NCBI GenBank assembly: GCA_937906495.1 | Contig: CALCVT010000129.1 | Coordinates: 1-9,818, forward strand | DNA from: an uncultured Prevotella sp. | GTDB taxonomy: Bacteria > Bacteroidota > Bacteroidia > Bacteroidales > Bacteroidaceae | Direction: 5' to 3' | DNA: 9,818 nt | Shown here: piece by piece, positions 1 to 6,511 of the stretch | How the letters are laid out: every line of letters starts with the position of its first letter | How positions within the stretch are numbered: position 1 is the first letter of the stretch | Program-made: the position numbers and the translations under genes | The notes under the pieces: generated by a model | Told to the model about the DNA's origin: nothing | Database searches by the model: none | The model's input: the letters and a program-made list of their open reading frames with translations, nothing else

Positions 1-1
1 T

Positions 2-931
2 ATCTATGCCTTTCATATGCCCTTATTTATGATGGTATCGGGTTATTTTTCTGGTACGTCACTCGATCGTCCGGTGCTTCCGATGTTGCGCAAGCGTTTT
101 ATGCAACTCATTGTGCCCTGTGTGGCCTGGGGGGTGGTGCTTTATGTCACACAACTTGAGGCTATTGATCCCCAGCGTGCAATAGACTATTCGCTGACTA
201 GCCTGTTGCACTGTCTTACTCACTGGTTTTGGTTCCTTAAGTCGCTGTTCTGTTGCTTTGTGCTTCTAGCCTTGGGCAAATGGCTGCGTGGAGGATGGGC
301 TGCTTGGGGCTTGCTGCTTCTGCTCTCACAGTTTCTGCCCTTTCTGCAACTCCGTTACTTGCTAGTCCCCTTCCTTGCTGGCGTGTGGTTGTCGCGTAGC
401 GGCGCCGGTGAGCGCCATCCCGCACGTTGGTGCGGTGGGTCGGCCTTGGTATTTGTAGTGCTTTTTATGTCGCAGCCCAATGAGGCCGTCAATGTGCCTA
501 GTTTGACAGACAGCTTTAAGGGTGGCGACTATGCAATGGCTCTTGAGTTGTTTGGCTGGCGCCTGCATCGCATTTTTACCGGCTTGGCCGGTTCAATGTG
601 TTGTATTAGTTTTTTTCGTTGGGCTAACTTTCGTTCCGGCTGGCTTTCCGAAGCCTTTGCAGGGTATGGAAGGCAAACACTGGGGCTTTATGTGTTGCAA
701 GTGCTTTTGGTTGAAATTGTTATGGCTCCTTATTTTAATATGGATGGCGCCTCGTTTGTAGTCTTCAACTTTGTACTCGCCCCAGGGTGTTCCTTGCTTA
801 TACTCGGTTTGCTTATTGACGTGGTTCGTTTGCTCGCATCGCATGCTTTTACGGCCAAATACCTCTTAGGGGTTACAGCGCGCAAATTGGAACCTTCTAC
901 TTCTTCGTCTACCTCTTCATCCATTCGATAG
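2..931 (+). CDS. Membrane acyltransferase (acyltransferase family 3, O-acetyltransferase-like), 5' partial
   Basis: Partial multi-pass membrane protein; the frame is open to the window edge, so the N-terminus lies outside and about 309 residues are visible. It begins with FHMPLFMMVSGYF, matching the 'FHMPLFFFISGY' segment after the first membrane helices of acyltransferase family 3 (OafA/NodX-type) proteins. HWFWFLKSLF near residue 70 (counting from the ATG at 17) and YGRQTLGLYVLQ near residue 220 fit the later conserved blocks. About eight hydrophobic segments alternate with short basic loops, for example at residues 28-47, 70-88, 141-155, 220-240 and 245-270. Family members move acetyl or other acyl groups onto surface polysaccharide, lipopolysaccharide or small molecules at the inner membrane; the substrate cannot be told here. 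The family's usual N-terminal catalytic histidine would be in the missing part. The tail is Ser/Thr-rich. It is codirectional with rpsL but separated by a long gap with its own promoter, so it is probably not in the same operon. Confidence 0.82.
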   Translation: MYAFHMPLFMMVSGYFSGTSLDRPVLPMLRKRFMQLIVPCVAWGVVLYVTQLEAIDPQRAIDYSLTSLLHCLTHWFWFLKSLFCCFVLLALGKWLRGGWAAWGLLLLLSQFLPFLQLRYLLVPFLAGVWLSRSGAGERHPARWCGGSALVFVVLFMSQPNEAVNVPSLTDSFKGGDYAMALELFGWRLHRIFTGLAGSMCCISFFRWANFRSGWLSEAFAGYGRQTLGLYVLQVLLVEIVMAPYFNMDGASFVVFNFVLAPGCSLLILGLLIDVVRLLASHAFTAKYLLGVTARKLEPSTSSSTSSSIR

Positions 932-1101
932 TCTTTCCGGGTATCGTAAACGGCTGAATTTACTTGCTGGATTTCTATGAATGCTCAGATGTTATGGGTG
1001 GAGTAATCTTCTGTCCATTATCCTGCTTTAGGTAGTGGGGAAAGATGAAGTATAAAACATAAGGCATGTAGGAGCAAGTTAGGCAAAGTATACTCCTTAT
1101 A

Positions 1102-1178
1102 TATATAATAGGAGTTGTGGGTGAGTATTTGCGCTGAGTTATTATGCGTCTGGTCCTGTTCTATATAATAGGTGTTGT
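1102..1178. repeat. Two imperfect 17-base direct repeats, 60 bases apart
   Basis: TATATAATAGGAGTTGT at 1102-1118 recurs as TATATAATAGGTGTTGT at 1162-1178 with one mismatch and a start-to-start distance of exactly 60 bases. The first copy also sits inside a short inverted repeat, ACTCCT (1092-1097) with AGGAGT (1110-1115), around an alternating T/A core. It could be a regulator-binding pair or a small local duplication. Low complexity makes chance plausible. Confidence 0.4.
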
Positions 1179-1370
1179 AAGTAGACATCCGTATGGAACA
1201 GCAATGCGTCACGCAAATCGTTTATCAAAGGAGTTCATGGTGAATTTTGTGCAGTGTTGTTGCGTGTTTCAGGCAATGTGTGGGGTGGATGCACTTGATT
1301 GACCATTATATAGCTCTCATTCATCAAACATCTTTTGCTTCCTAAAAAGTGTGTCTCGAGCATTGTGGAA

Positions 1371-1418
1371 GCCTGCAAAGCCCTTGCGAATGAGACAAAA
1401 TGCAGGCATGCCCCCCCC
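1371..1418. repeat. Inverted repeat GCCTGCA/TGCAGGC followed by a C8 tract
   Basis: GCCTGCA (1371-1377) and TGCAGGC (1401-1407) are perfect reverse complements with a 23-base spacer. The right arm overlaps the palindrome GGCATGCC (1405-1412) and runs into eight C residues (1411-1418). The long loop and lack of a T tract argue against an ordinary terminator. The function is unknown. Confidence 0.35.
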
Positions 1419-1441
1419 TTATGAGCTTTCTACCCCATCTT

Positions 1442-1458
1442 TTGCTAAGTTTTAGCAA
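1442..1458. repeat. Perfect 7-bp dyad upstream of the rpsL promoter
   Basis: TTGCTAA (1442-1448), loop GTT, TTAGCAA (1452-1458) forms a perfect AT-rich hairpin or dyad ending 18 bases before the -33 element of the rpsL promoter. It could end upstream transcription (only TTT follows) or bind a regulator. Neither is demonstrated. Confidence 0.35.
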
Positions 1459-1476
1459 TTTAGCATGTACCTTTTA

Positions 1477-1507
1477 TTGCGTGTTCGGATTAAAGTTCGT
1501 AACTTTG
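1477..1507 (+). promoter_or_regulatory. Bacteroidota-type promoter of the rpsL-rpsG-fusA-rpsJ operon
   Basis: The -7 element TAACTTTG (1500-1507) matches the Bacteroidota consensus TAnnTTTG exactly. TTG at 1477-1479 lies 20 bases upstream and fits the -33 element. Transcription should start a few bases past 1507, near the CCCGAAAGG at 1511-1519. The positioning about 80 bases before rpsL and the highly expressed operon downstream support the call. Confidence 0.85.
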
Positions 1508-1588
1508 CAGCCCGAAAGGTGTATTGTGCACCTATGTCTCTCAAGAATACAACAAAAATATATATATAACAAATTAAAAAATCAAACA
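1508..1588 (+). promoter_or_regulatory. rpsL 5' leader with a small hairpin and an A/T-rich initiation region
   Basis: AGGTGT (1517-1522) pairs with GCACCT (1528-1533), including one G-T pair, to give a small hairpin close to the expected 5' end. An 11-codon frame, MSLKNTTKIYI with stop TAA, occupies 1534-1569. The final 30 bases before the rpsL ATG are almost all A and T, which replaces a Shine-Dalgarno sequence in this phylum. Whether the hairpin or the short frame regulates anything is unknown. Confidence 0.45.
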
Positions 1589-1972
1589 ATGCCTACTATT
1601 CAACAATTGGTAAGAAAGGGTAGAAGTGTTGCTGCAGACAAGAGTAAGTCTCCTGCACTCGATTCATGCCCTCAGCGTCGTGGTGTGTGCGTGCGTGTTT
1701 ATACAACTACGCCGAAGAAGCCTAACTCAGCAATGCGTAAGGTTGCCCGTGTACGTCTGACCAACTCCAAGGAGGTGAACTCCTACATCCCCGGTGAAGG
1801 TCACAACTTGCAGGAGCACAGCATCGTGCTCGTTCGCGGTGGTCGTGTAAAGGACCTTCCGGGTGTACGTTATCACATTGTTCGCGGTACTTTGGATACT
1901 GCCGGTGTGGCTAACCGTACTCAGCGTCGTTCTAAGTATGGTGCTAAGCGTCCTAAGGCCGCTAAGAAGTAA
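1589..1972 (+). CDS. rpsL: 30S ribosomal protein S12
   Basis: Small-subunit protein at the decoding centre that helps monitor codon-anticodon pairing. The 127-residue product has the family hallmarks: MPTIQQLVRKGR at the N-terminus, CPQRRGVCVRVYTTTPKKPNSAMRK around residues 27-51, GEGHNLQEHS (69-78), RGGRVKDLPGVRYH (83-96) and RSKYGAKRPK at the end. Residues K43 and K88, the usual streptomycin-resistance positions, are the wild-type lysines. D89, the aspartate that RimO methylthiolates in E. coli, is present. The start at 1589 is chosen because S12 begins MPTIQQ; the frame stays open upstream to an ATG at 1400, but that extension crosses the promoter and has no S12 homology. First gene of the operon; 161 bases separate it from rpsG. 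Confidence 0.98.
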   Translation: MPTIQQLVRKGRSVAADKSKSPALDSCPQRRGVCVRVYTTTPKKPNSAMRKVARVRLTNSKEVNSYIPGEGHNLQEHSIVLVRGGRVKDLPGVRYHIVRGTLDTAGVANRTQRRSKYGAKRPKAAKK

Positions 1973-1980
1973 AAAATGTA

Positions 1981-2040
1981 GGTAGCGGGGTAGAGGCCCA
2001 TGTGTTTAAGCAGATAGTCCTTTGCTTCCGCTCCTTTTTT
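1981..2040 (+). terminator. Possible attenuator hairpin in the rpsL-rpsG gap
   Basis: GG-AGCGG (1981-1988, bulged T at 1983) pairs with CCGCT-CC (2028-2034), directly followed by six T residues (2035-2040). Inside, AAGCA (2008-2012) pairs with TGCTT (2023-2027), stacking on the outer stem. The shape resembles a terminator with a branched long loop. Because rpsG, fusA and rpsJ lie downstream without another clear promoter, it would have to be partial. In E. coli the same intercistronic gap carries the S7 autorepression site; a similar role here is inference only. Confidence 0.4.
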
Positions 2041-2133
2041 AATTATTTATTGGTTTGCACAAGGTTGAGTAAATGTCCAGATGTGGAATTGAAGAACTGA
2101 ATTGCAGCCCTAACAAAACCAACTTCACTCACA

Positions 2134-2610
2134 ATGAGAAAAGCAAAACCTAAAAAGCGTGTGATTCTTCCGGATCCCGTGTATGGTGACCAGAAGGTTT
2201 CCAAGTTTGTTAACCACCTGATGTACGATGGTAAGAAGTCAGTTTCTTACGAAATCTTTTACAAGGCTCTCGAGATTGTAGGCGAGAAGATGAAGGATCA
2301 GGAGAAGAGTGCCCTCGAAATTTGGAAGGCAGCTCTTGATAAAGTAACTCCCCAGGTTGAGGTTAAGAGCCGTCGTATCGGTGGTGCTACCTTCCAGGTA
2401 CCTACGGAAATCCGTCCCGACCGCAAAGAGTCTGTATCTATGAAGAACATGATTAACTTTGCACGCAAGCGCGGTGGTAAAACTATGGCCGACAAGCTCG
2501 CTGCTGAAATCATGGATGCCTTCAACGAACAGGGTGGTGCCTTCAAGCGTAAGGAAGATATGCACCGCATGGCTGAGGCTAACCGTGCATTTGCACACTT
2601 CAGATTCTAA
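2134..2610 (+). CDS. rpsG: 30S ribosomal protein S7
   Basis: Primary assembly protein that binds the 3' major domain of 16S rRNA and forms part of the E-site region of the small-subunit head. The 158-residue length is normal for S7. The family sequence is evident: MRKAKPKKRVILPDPVYGD at the start, KFVNHLMYDGKKS (residues 24-36), the RRIGGATFQVPTEIRPDRK beta-hairpin region (about 80-98) and MHRMAEANRAFAHFRF at the C-terminus. The ATG is preceded by an A/C-rich stretch without a Shine-Dalgarno sequence. Second gene of the operon, 21 bases before fusA. S7 represses the str operon in E. coli, and the structured 161-base gap upstream is a natural place for such control, although this is not shown. 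Confidence 0.98.
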   Translation: MRKAKPKKRVILPDPVYGDQKVSKFVNHLMYDGKKSVSYEIFYKALEIVGEKMKDQEKSALEIWKAALDKVTPQVEVKSRRIGGATFQVPTEIRPDRKESVSMKNMINFARKRGGKTMADKLAAEIMDAFNEQGGAFKRKEDMHRMAEANRAFAHFRF

Positions 2611-2631
2611 TTTTAGCGACACAATACAACG

Positions 2632-4752
2632 ATGGCAAAGCAAGATTTACATTTGACCCGTAACATCGGTATCATGGCTCACATCGATGCCGGTAAGACT
2701 ACCACTTCAGAGCGTATTCTTTTCTATACGGGTAAGACACACAAGATTGGTGAGACCCACGACGGTTCGGCTACCATGGACTGGATGGCCCAGGAGCAGG
2801 AGCGCGGTATCACCATTACTTCGGCAGCTACTACGGCTTACTGGACTTGGAATGGCAACAAGTATAAGTTCAACTTGATTGACACTCCGGGACACGTTGA
2901 TTTTACCGCCGAGGTTGAGCGCTCTTTGCGTGTACTCGACGGCGCCGTAGCTACGTATTGTGCAGTCGGTGGTGTTGAGCCCCAGTCTGAAACCGTTTGG
3001 CGTCAGGCTGACAAGTATAATGTTCCCCGTATCGGTTATGTTAACAAGATGGACCGTTCGGGTGCCGATTTCTTCGAGGTGGTACGTCAGATGAAGGACG
3101 TGCTCGGTGCTACTCCCTGTGTGATTGCTGTACCTATCGGTGCAGAGGAGAACTTCAAGGGTATTGTTGACCTCATCAAGATGAAGGCTATCCTGTGGCA
3201 CGACGAGACCATGGGCGCTGAATACGATGTAGAGGAGATTCCCGCTGAACTCAAGGATGAGTGCGACGAATGGCGCGGCAAGATGATTGAAATCGCAGCT
3301 GAGCAGGACGAAACGCTTATGGAGAAGTATTTCGAGGATCCTGAGAGTCTAACTGAGGAGGAAATCGTAGCTGCTATCCGCAAGGGTACGCTCGCTCTGA
3401 ACATTGTGCCTATGACCTGCGGTTCTTCGTTCAAGAACAAGGGTGTACAGACGCTGCTCGACTACGTTTGCATGTTCCTTCCTTCTCCCCTCGATACTCC
3501 TAATATTGTTGGTGTTAACCCCACTACCGGCGAAGAAGAAGAACGTAAACCCAGCGAAGATGATAAGACCGCTGCTTTGGCATTTAAGATAGCAACTGAC
3601 CCGTATGTAGGTCGTCTTACTTTCTTCCGTGTTTACTCGGGTAAGGTAGAGGCCGGTTCGTATATCTATAACGTGCGTTCGGGTAAGAAGGAGCGCGTAT
3701 CGCGTCTCTTCCAGATGCACTCTAACCACCAGAACCCGGTTGAGGTGATTGGCGCTGGTGATATCGGTGCTGGTGTAGGTTTTAAGGACATCCGCACAGG
3801 TGACACCCTTTGTGATGAAACCGCACCCATCATTCTCGAATCTATGGACTTCCCCGATCCCGTTATCGGTATCGCTGTAGAGCCTAAGACTCAGAAGGAC
3901 CTTGATAAACTCTCGCAGGGCTTGGCCAAATTGGCTGAGGAAGACCCCACCTTTACGGTGAAGACCGACGAGCAGTCGGGTCAGACCGTTATCTCGGGTA
4001 TGGGTGAGCTTCACCTCGATATCATTATTGATCGTCTGAAACGTGAGTTCAAGGTAGAATGTAACCAGGGTAAGCCTCAGGTTAATTACAAAGAAGCCAT
4101 TACCAAGACTGTTAACCTTCGCGAGGTTTACAAGAAGCAGTCGGGTGGTCGTGGTAAGTTCGCAGATATCATCGTGAATGTAGGTCCCGTTGATGAGGAT
4201 TTCAAGGAAGGTGGTCTGCAGTTCGTTAACAAGGTAACAGGCGGTAACATTCCTAAGGAATTCATCCCCTCTGTACAGAAGGGCTTTGAGGCAGCTATGA
4301 AGAGCGGTGTGCTCGGTGGCTTCCCCCTCGACAGCCTCAAGGTTGAGTTGCTCGATGGTTCGTTCCACCCCGTTGACTCAGATCAGCTTTCGTTCGAAAT
4401 TGCTGCACTTCAGGCTTACAAGAACGCTTGCTCTCAGGCAGGTCCCTGCCTCATGGAGCCTATGATGAAGCTCGAAGTTGTTACTCCCGAGGAGAACATG
4501 GGTGACGTTATTGGTGACTTGAACAAGCGTCGTGGACAGGTTGAAGGTATGGAGAATGCTCGTTCGGGTGCTCGTGTAGTGAAGGCTACTGTGCCCCTCG
4601 CAGAGATGTTCGGCTATGTAACCGCTCTCCGTACAATTACTTCAGGCCGTGCAACAAGTTCTATGCAGTACGATCATCACGCACCTGTTTCGTCGAGCAT
4701 TGCCCGTGCCGTACTCGAGGAAATGAAGGGCCGTGTAGACCTCATCAAGTAA
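2632..4752 (+). CDS. fusA: Elongation factor G
   Basis: Translational GTPase that moves tRNAs and mRNA through the ribosome and, with RRF, splits post-termination ribosomes. The 706-residue protein has intact GTPase motifs: AHIDAGKT (G1, residues 16-23), ERGIT with the switch I threonine (57-61), DTPGH (G3, 84-88) and NKMD (G4, 138-141). The G' insert, domain II (after about residue 305, with YVGRLTFFRVYSGK), domain III (SGMGELHLDI), domain IV (from about 490, with QSGGRGKFADI) and the domain V end (YVTALRTITSGRA) follow in order. The short rpsG-fusA gap and the operon position mark it as the housekeeping EF-G and not one of the extra EF-G paralogues known in Bacteroidota. No tuf gene follows. 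A large antisense open frame over 3349-4368 is a codon-bias shadow. Confidence 0.98.
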   Translation: MAKQDLHLTRNIGIMAHIDAGKTTTSERILFYTGKTHKIGETHDGSATMDWMAQEQERGITITSAATTAYWTWNGNKYKFNLIDTPGHVDFTAEVERSLRVLDGAVATYCAVGGVEPQSETVWRQADKYNVPRIGYVNKMDRSGADFFEVVRQMKDVLGATPCVIAVPIGAEENFKGIVDLIKMKAILWHDETMGAEYDVEEIPAELKDECDEWRGKMIEIAAEQDETLMEKYFEDPESLTEEEIVAAIRKGTLALNIVPMTCGSSFKNKGVQTLLDYVCMFLPSPLDTPNIVGVNPTTGEEEERKPSEDDKTAALAFKIATDPYVGRLTFFRVYSGKVEAGSYIYNVRSGKKERVSRLFQMHSNHQNPVEVIGAGDIGAGVGFKDIRTGDTLCDETAPIILESMDFPDPVIGIAVEPKTQKDLDKLSQGLAKLAEEDPTFTVKTDEQSGQTVISGMGELHLDIIIDRLKREFKVECNQGKPQVNYKEAITKTVNLREVYKKQSGGRGKFADIIVNVGPVDEDFKEGGLQFVNKVTGGNIPKEFIPSVQKGFEAAMKSGVLGGFPLDSLKVELLDGSFHPVDSDQLSFEIAALQAYKNACSQAGPCLMEPMMKLEVVTPEENMGDVIGDLNKRRGQVEGMENARSGARVVKATVPLAEMFGYVTALRTITSGRATSSMQYDHHAPVSSSIARAVLEEMKGRVDLIK

Positions 4753-4775
4753 ATTCCCAATAAAAATAACTTTTT

Positions 4776-4833
4776 GCCAGGTAAGGGGATGGGATAACGA
4801 ATGACTCTTATCCCATTTTCCTCCTAGGCTTTT
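4776..4833 (+). terminator. Long nested hairpin between fusA and rpsJ, possible attenuator
   Basis: GGGGATGGGATAA (4785-4797) pairs with TTATCCCATTTTC (4808-4820) over 13 positions, three of them G-T pairs, around a 10-base loop; the core TGGGATAA/TTATCCCA is perfect. Outside it, GCCAGG (4776-4781) pairs with CCT-A-GGC (4823-4829, one bulged A), and four T residues follow (4830-4833). The T run is short, so full termination is doubtful. Partial termination, RNA processing or a protein-binding site are all possible. Confidence 0.5.
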
Positions 4834-4849
4834 CATTCTAAAAATTAAT

Positions 4850-5155
4850 ATGAGTCAGAAAATCCGTATCAAGCTCAAAAGCTACGATCATACCCTCGTA
4901 GAGAAGTCTGCAGAGAAGATCGTTAAGAACGTAAAGGCTACCGGTGCTGTTGTCAGCGGTCCTATCCCCCTTCCCACGCGCAAGCGTATCATCACTGTGA
5001 ACCGCTCTACCTTCGTTAATAAGAAGAGCCGTGAGCAGTTCGAGATTTCTTCATACAAGCGTCTCATCGATATCTACAGTTCAACTGCTAAGACTGTTGA
5101 CGCGCTCATGAAGCTCGAGTTGCCCTGTGGTGTTGAGGTTGAAATCAAGGTGTAG
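4850..5155 (+). CDS. rpsJ: 30S ribosomal protein S10
   Basis: Small-subunit head protein; in well-studied bacteria it also works as NusE in transcription antitermination. The 101-residue product matches the family along its length: KIRIKLKSYDHTLVEKSAEKIV (residues 4-25), the GPIPLPTRKRIITVNRSTFVNKKSREQFE loop that reaches into the head (about 37-65), and YKRLIDIYSSTAKTVDALMKLELPCGVEVEIKV at the end. The start is preceded by an A/T-rich stretch. It is the last gene of the first transcription unit: its TAG is followed 25 bases later by a strong terminator. That is unusual, because S10 normally opens the S10 operon directly before rplC. Confidence 0.98.
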   Translation: MSQKIRIKLKSYDHTLVEKSAEKIVKNVKATGAVVSGPIPLPTRKRIITVNRSTFVNKKSREQFEISSYKRLIDIYSSTAKTVDALMKLELPCGVEVEIKV

Positions 5156-5180
5156 TCCTTCGTTCAAGCTAACGCTATAT

Positions 5181-5228
5181 GCCCTCCGATGTGCATGCAT
5201 GTGTACATCGGAGGGCTTTTCTTTTCTT
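5181..5228 (+). terminator. Strong intrinsic terminator after rpsJ
   Basis: GCCCTCCGATGT (5181-5192) and ACATCGGAGGGC (5205-5216) are perfect reverse complements with a 12-base loop, and the stem can extend further through G-T pairs. It is followed by TTTTCTTTTCTT. The GC-rich stem plus T-rich tail make it the clearest terminator in the window. It should end transcription of rpsL-rpsG-fusA-rpsJ. Confidence 0.95.
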
Positions 5229-5277
5229 GCTGTGTTCATTTACTCTCTACTTACGGGTTGGCTGTTTTTAAAAAGGT

Positions 5278-5946
5278 GTGGCGTTGGGTAATAGTGAAGA
5301 GGTGTTTCCGGAATTCGACACCAGAAAAGATTCCATGACTAAGAAGCTGTACTTTATGCCTCTCGTAGAAAGTAGTAAAATTTTTGCGCGGGCACTAAAG
5401 CATGAGTATGAATTCCTGGTGTTTGATTATGTCTGGTGGCAGAATGAGGTGTTCACCTTCGAAAACTTTTACTATCAAGAGGAAGGGATAAATGAATCAG
5501 GGGATAACGTTATCAGTCCCTGCGAAGGTATGGTCTCGTTGATTGCGGTGGCTGGGGCGAAGAAAATTCCACAACAGGCTGCATGTGTCCCGAATTTATT
5601 ACTTCACTCCAACCGAGCCATTAGATTATTCAGATGCCCGCTTTTGTTCAATTTCTATGAAGGGGTAGGCTATGCAGGGGAAGTAACGCCTTGGAATAAT
5701 TTGGCCTTTCCACATTCTGTGGATAGAAGTTGTCTTACCTGAACTTATGTGCAGATAGGCGATGGTAGCGTGTATTATGATAGTGGTTGCGGGCTTTATT
5801 ATCCGCAGGAGTCTGTGCTTAACGGAATAGAACAGGTTGAGGTGACTTTGACAAACACAATGGGCAGTCTATATAGCTCGAACGGACGGAATTCTCCGAA
5901 AATCCTCAAGCTAGAGAGTATATTCAAGATAACCGGCTTAGGTTAG
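5278..5946 (+). pseudogene. Unrecognised reading frame interrupted by an in-frame TGA; probable decayed gene
   Basis: Two open stretches, 5278-5742 and 5749-5946, lie in the same frame and are separated only by a TGA at 5740-5742. Read through, they give about 222 codons from a GTG at 5278, or 204 from the ATG at 5335 (MTKKLYFMPLVESS). I do not recognise the family. The N-terminal half is rich in aromatic and acidic residues (EFLVFDYVWWQNEVF, FENFYYQEEG); the part after the TGA reads QIGDGSVYYDSGCGLYYPQE. No signal peptide or membrane segment is obvious. Between about 5523 and 5665 the other two forward frames also give protein-like peptides, for example YYFTPTEPLDYSDARF in frame 2, so additional frameshifts are possible. 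Codons such as AGA, CGA, GGG and TTA are common, unlike the flanking ribosomal genes. No promoter of the local consensus was found upstream. It could be a relict, or two small genes. Confidence 0.5.
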
Positions 5947-6476
5947 AGGAAAGTAGAAAACGGAAGTATGTTCTCTCTTTAAGTTTTTGCTTAAATTTGT
6001 AAGTAAGGTAGTTTCGTAATCGTATTTGGCGAGTGAATTAGCAACCAAGCGAATATTATTATGGTAAAACCCTGGTAGGTTTTGTTCGGGGTAGAATCGG
6101 CCGGGGATGTTGTTTTATAATCGTTCATGTTAAAGACAATGTAGGGAAGAATGGTTGTTTAAGCCGCATGTATCTCTTTATGTAATCCAAAATTAAAACA
6201 CCATGTAGATAGTGACGAGTTAGAGATGTGTGATTCTTAATAGAGTGTGTATAATTGCATGACTCAATCCTTGCAGTCCAGTGGTATTGCTTTCTTTTCT
6301 AGAAGTAGAGAAGTAGATGTATGCACACAGTTAGTATGGGTTCGTTGAAAATAGCTCCTAATTGGCTGAAACAAGGTGTATAGAGCAGAAAATGTGCCAA
6401 AAATTGCGCGAAGCTACTTTAGAAATGGGATAAAGCATTAAAAAATGCTGATTCTCAAAAAAATAATAAGGAATAC
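5947..6476. other. Non-coding stretch of about 530 bases inside the rpsJ-rplC gap
   Basis: No gene, tRNA or rRNA was found on either strand. Small features only: TAAATTTG at 5992-5999, which looks like a -7 element but has no matching -33; a 6-bp hairpin AAAACC/GGTTTT (6066-6083); a tandem 8-base repeat AGAAGTAG (6301-6316); and a 6-bp hairpin AGCATT/AATGCT (6434-6449). AT-rich with many stops in all frames, it looks like relict or regulatory DNA. An unannotated small RNA cannot be excluded. Confidence 0.55.
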
Positions 6477-6507
6477 TTTGCTTTGAATTTAAAAAGTAGT
6501 ACCTTTG
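6477..6507 (+). promoter_or_regulatory. Consensus Bacteroidota promoter for rplC and downstream genes
   Basis: TTTG (6477-6480), exactly 19 bases, then TACCTTTG (6500-6507) matches the Bacteroidota -33/-7 consensus perfectly. Transcription should begin a few bases past 6507, about 145 bases before rplC. The downstream bases resemble those at the rpsL promoter, with TTTGCA, two variable bases, then CCGAAAG. Confidence 0.9.
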
Positions 6508-6511
6508 CACA

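Larger units (their letters stand above)
932..1475. other. Long intergenic region between the acyltransferase gene and rpsL
   Basis: No convincing gene was found on either strand. A 64-codon minus-strand frame (1018-1212) has AT-rich, repeat-derived content and no family resemblance. What can be seen is a 17-base imperfect direct repeat (1102 and 1162), a 7-bp inverted repeat (1371/1401) running into a C8 tract (1411-1418), and a 7-bp hairpin (1442-1458) just upstream of the rpsL promoter. No strong terminator was found right after the acyltransferase stop codon. In Bacteroides-type genomes I would expect rpoC and a small gene upstream of rpsL; neither is present in this 1.5 kb. Confidence 0.6.

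Noticed and set aside
237..568. Minus-strand frames over the acyltransferase gene
   Set aside because: Shadows of the membrane protein's coding strand with no plausible domains.
1018..1212. A 64-codon minus-strand frame
   Set aside because: Composition follows the AT-rich repeated DNA; no domain, promoter or neighbour supports it.
1400..1588. N-terminal extension of rpsL from an upstream in-frame ATG at 1400
   Set aside because: S12 starts at MPTIQQ (1589), and the extension would run through the promoter and leader.
1715..1854. Streptomycin-resistance changes in S12
   Set aside because: The two usual positions, K43 and K88, are wild type, so no resistance is suggested from this gene.
2239..2643. 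Open frames on the minus strand across rpsG and the start of fusA
   Set aside because: Antisense shadows of rpsG; low-quality protein composition and no promoter seen.
3349..4368. A 339-codon open frame on the minus strand, antisense to fusA
   Set aside because: It lies wholly inside fusA, which is certain. Its translation has no recognisable domain and is explained by the strong codon bias of fusA.
5992..5999. TAAATTTG as a promoter
   Set aside because: The -7 box fits but no TTG/TTTG lies 19-20 bases upstream and no gene follows closely.
6434..6449. Hairpin AGCATT/AATGCT as a terminator
   Set aside because: Short AT-rich stem without a T tract downstream on the plus strand; only listed as a minor element.
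5947..6476. tRNA, CRISPR array or insertion sequence in the rpsJ-rplC gap
   Set aside because: No T-arm GGTTCGA-type sequence in a cloverleaf context, no regularly spaced repeats, and no transposase frame or paired terminal inverted repeats were seen.
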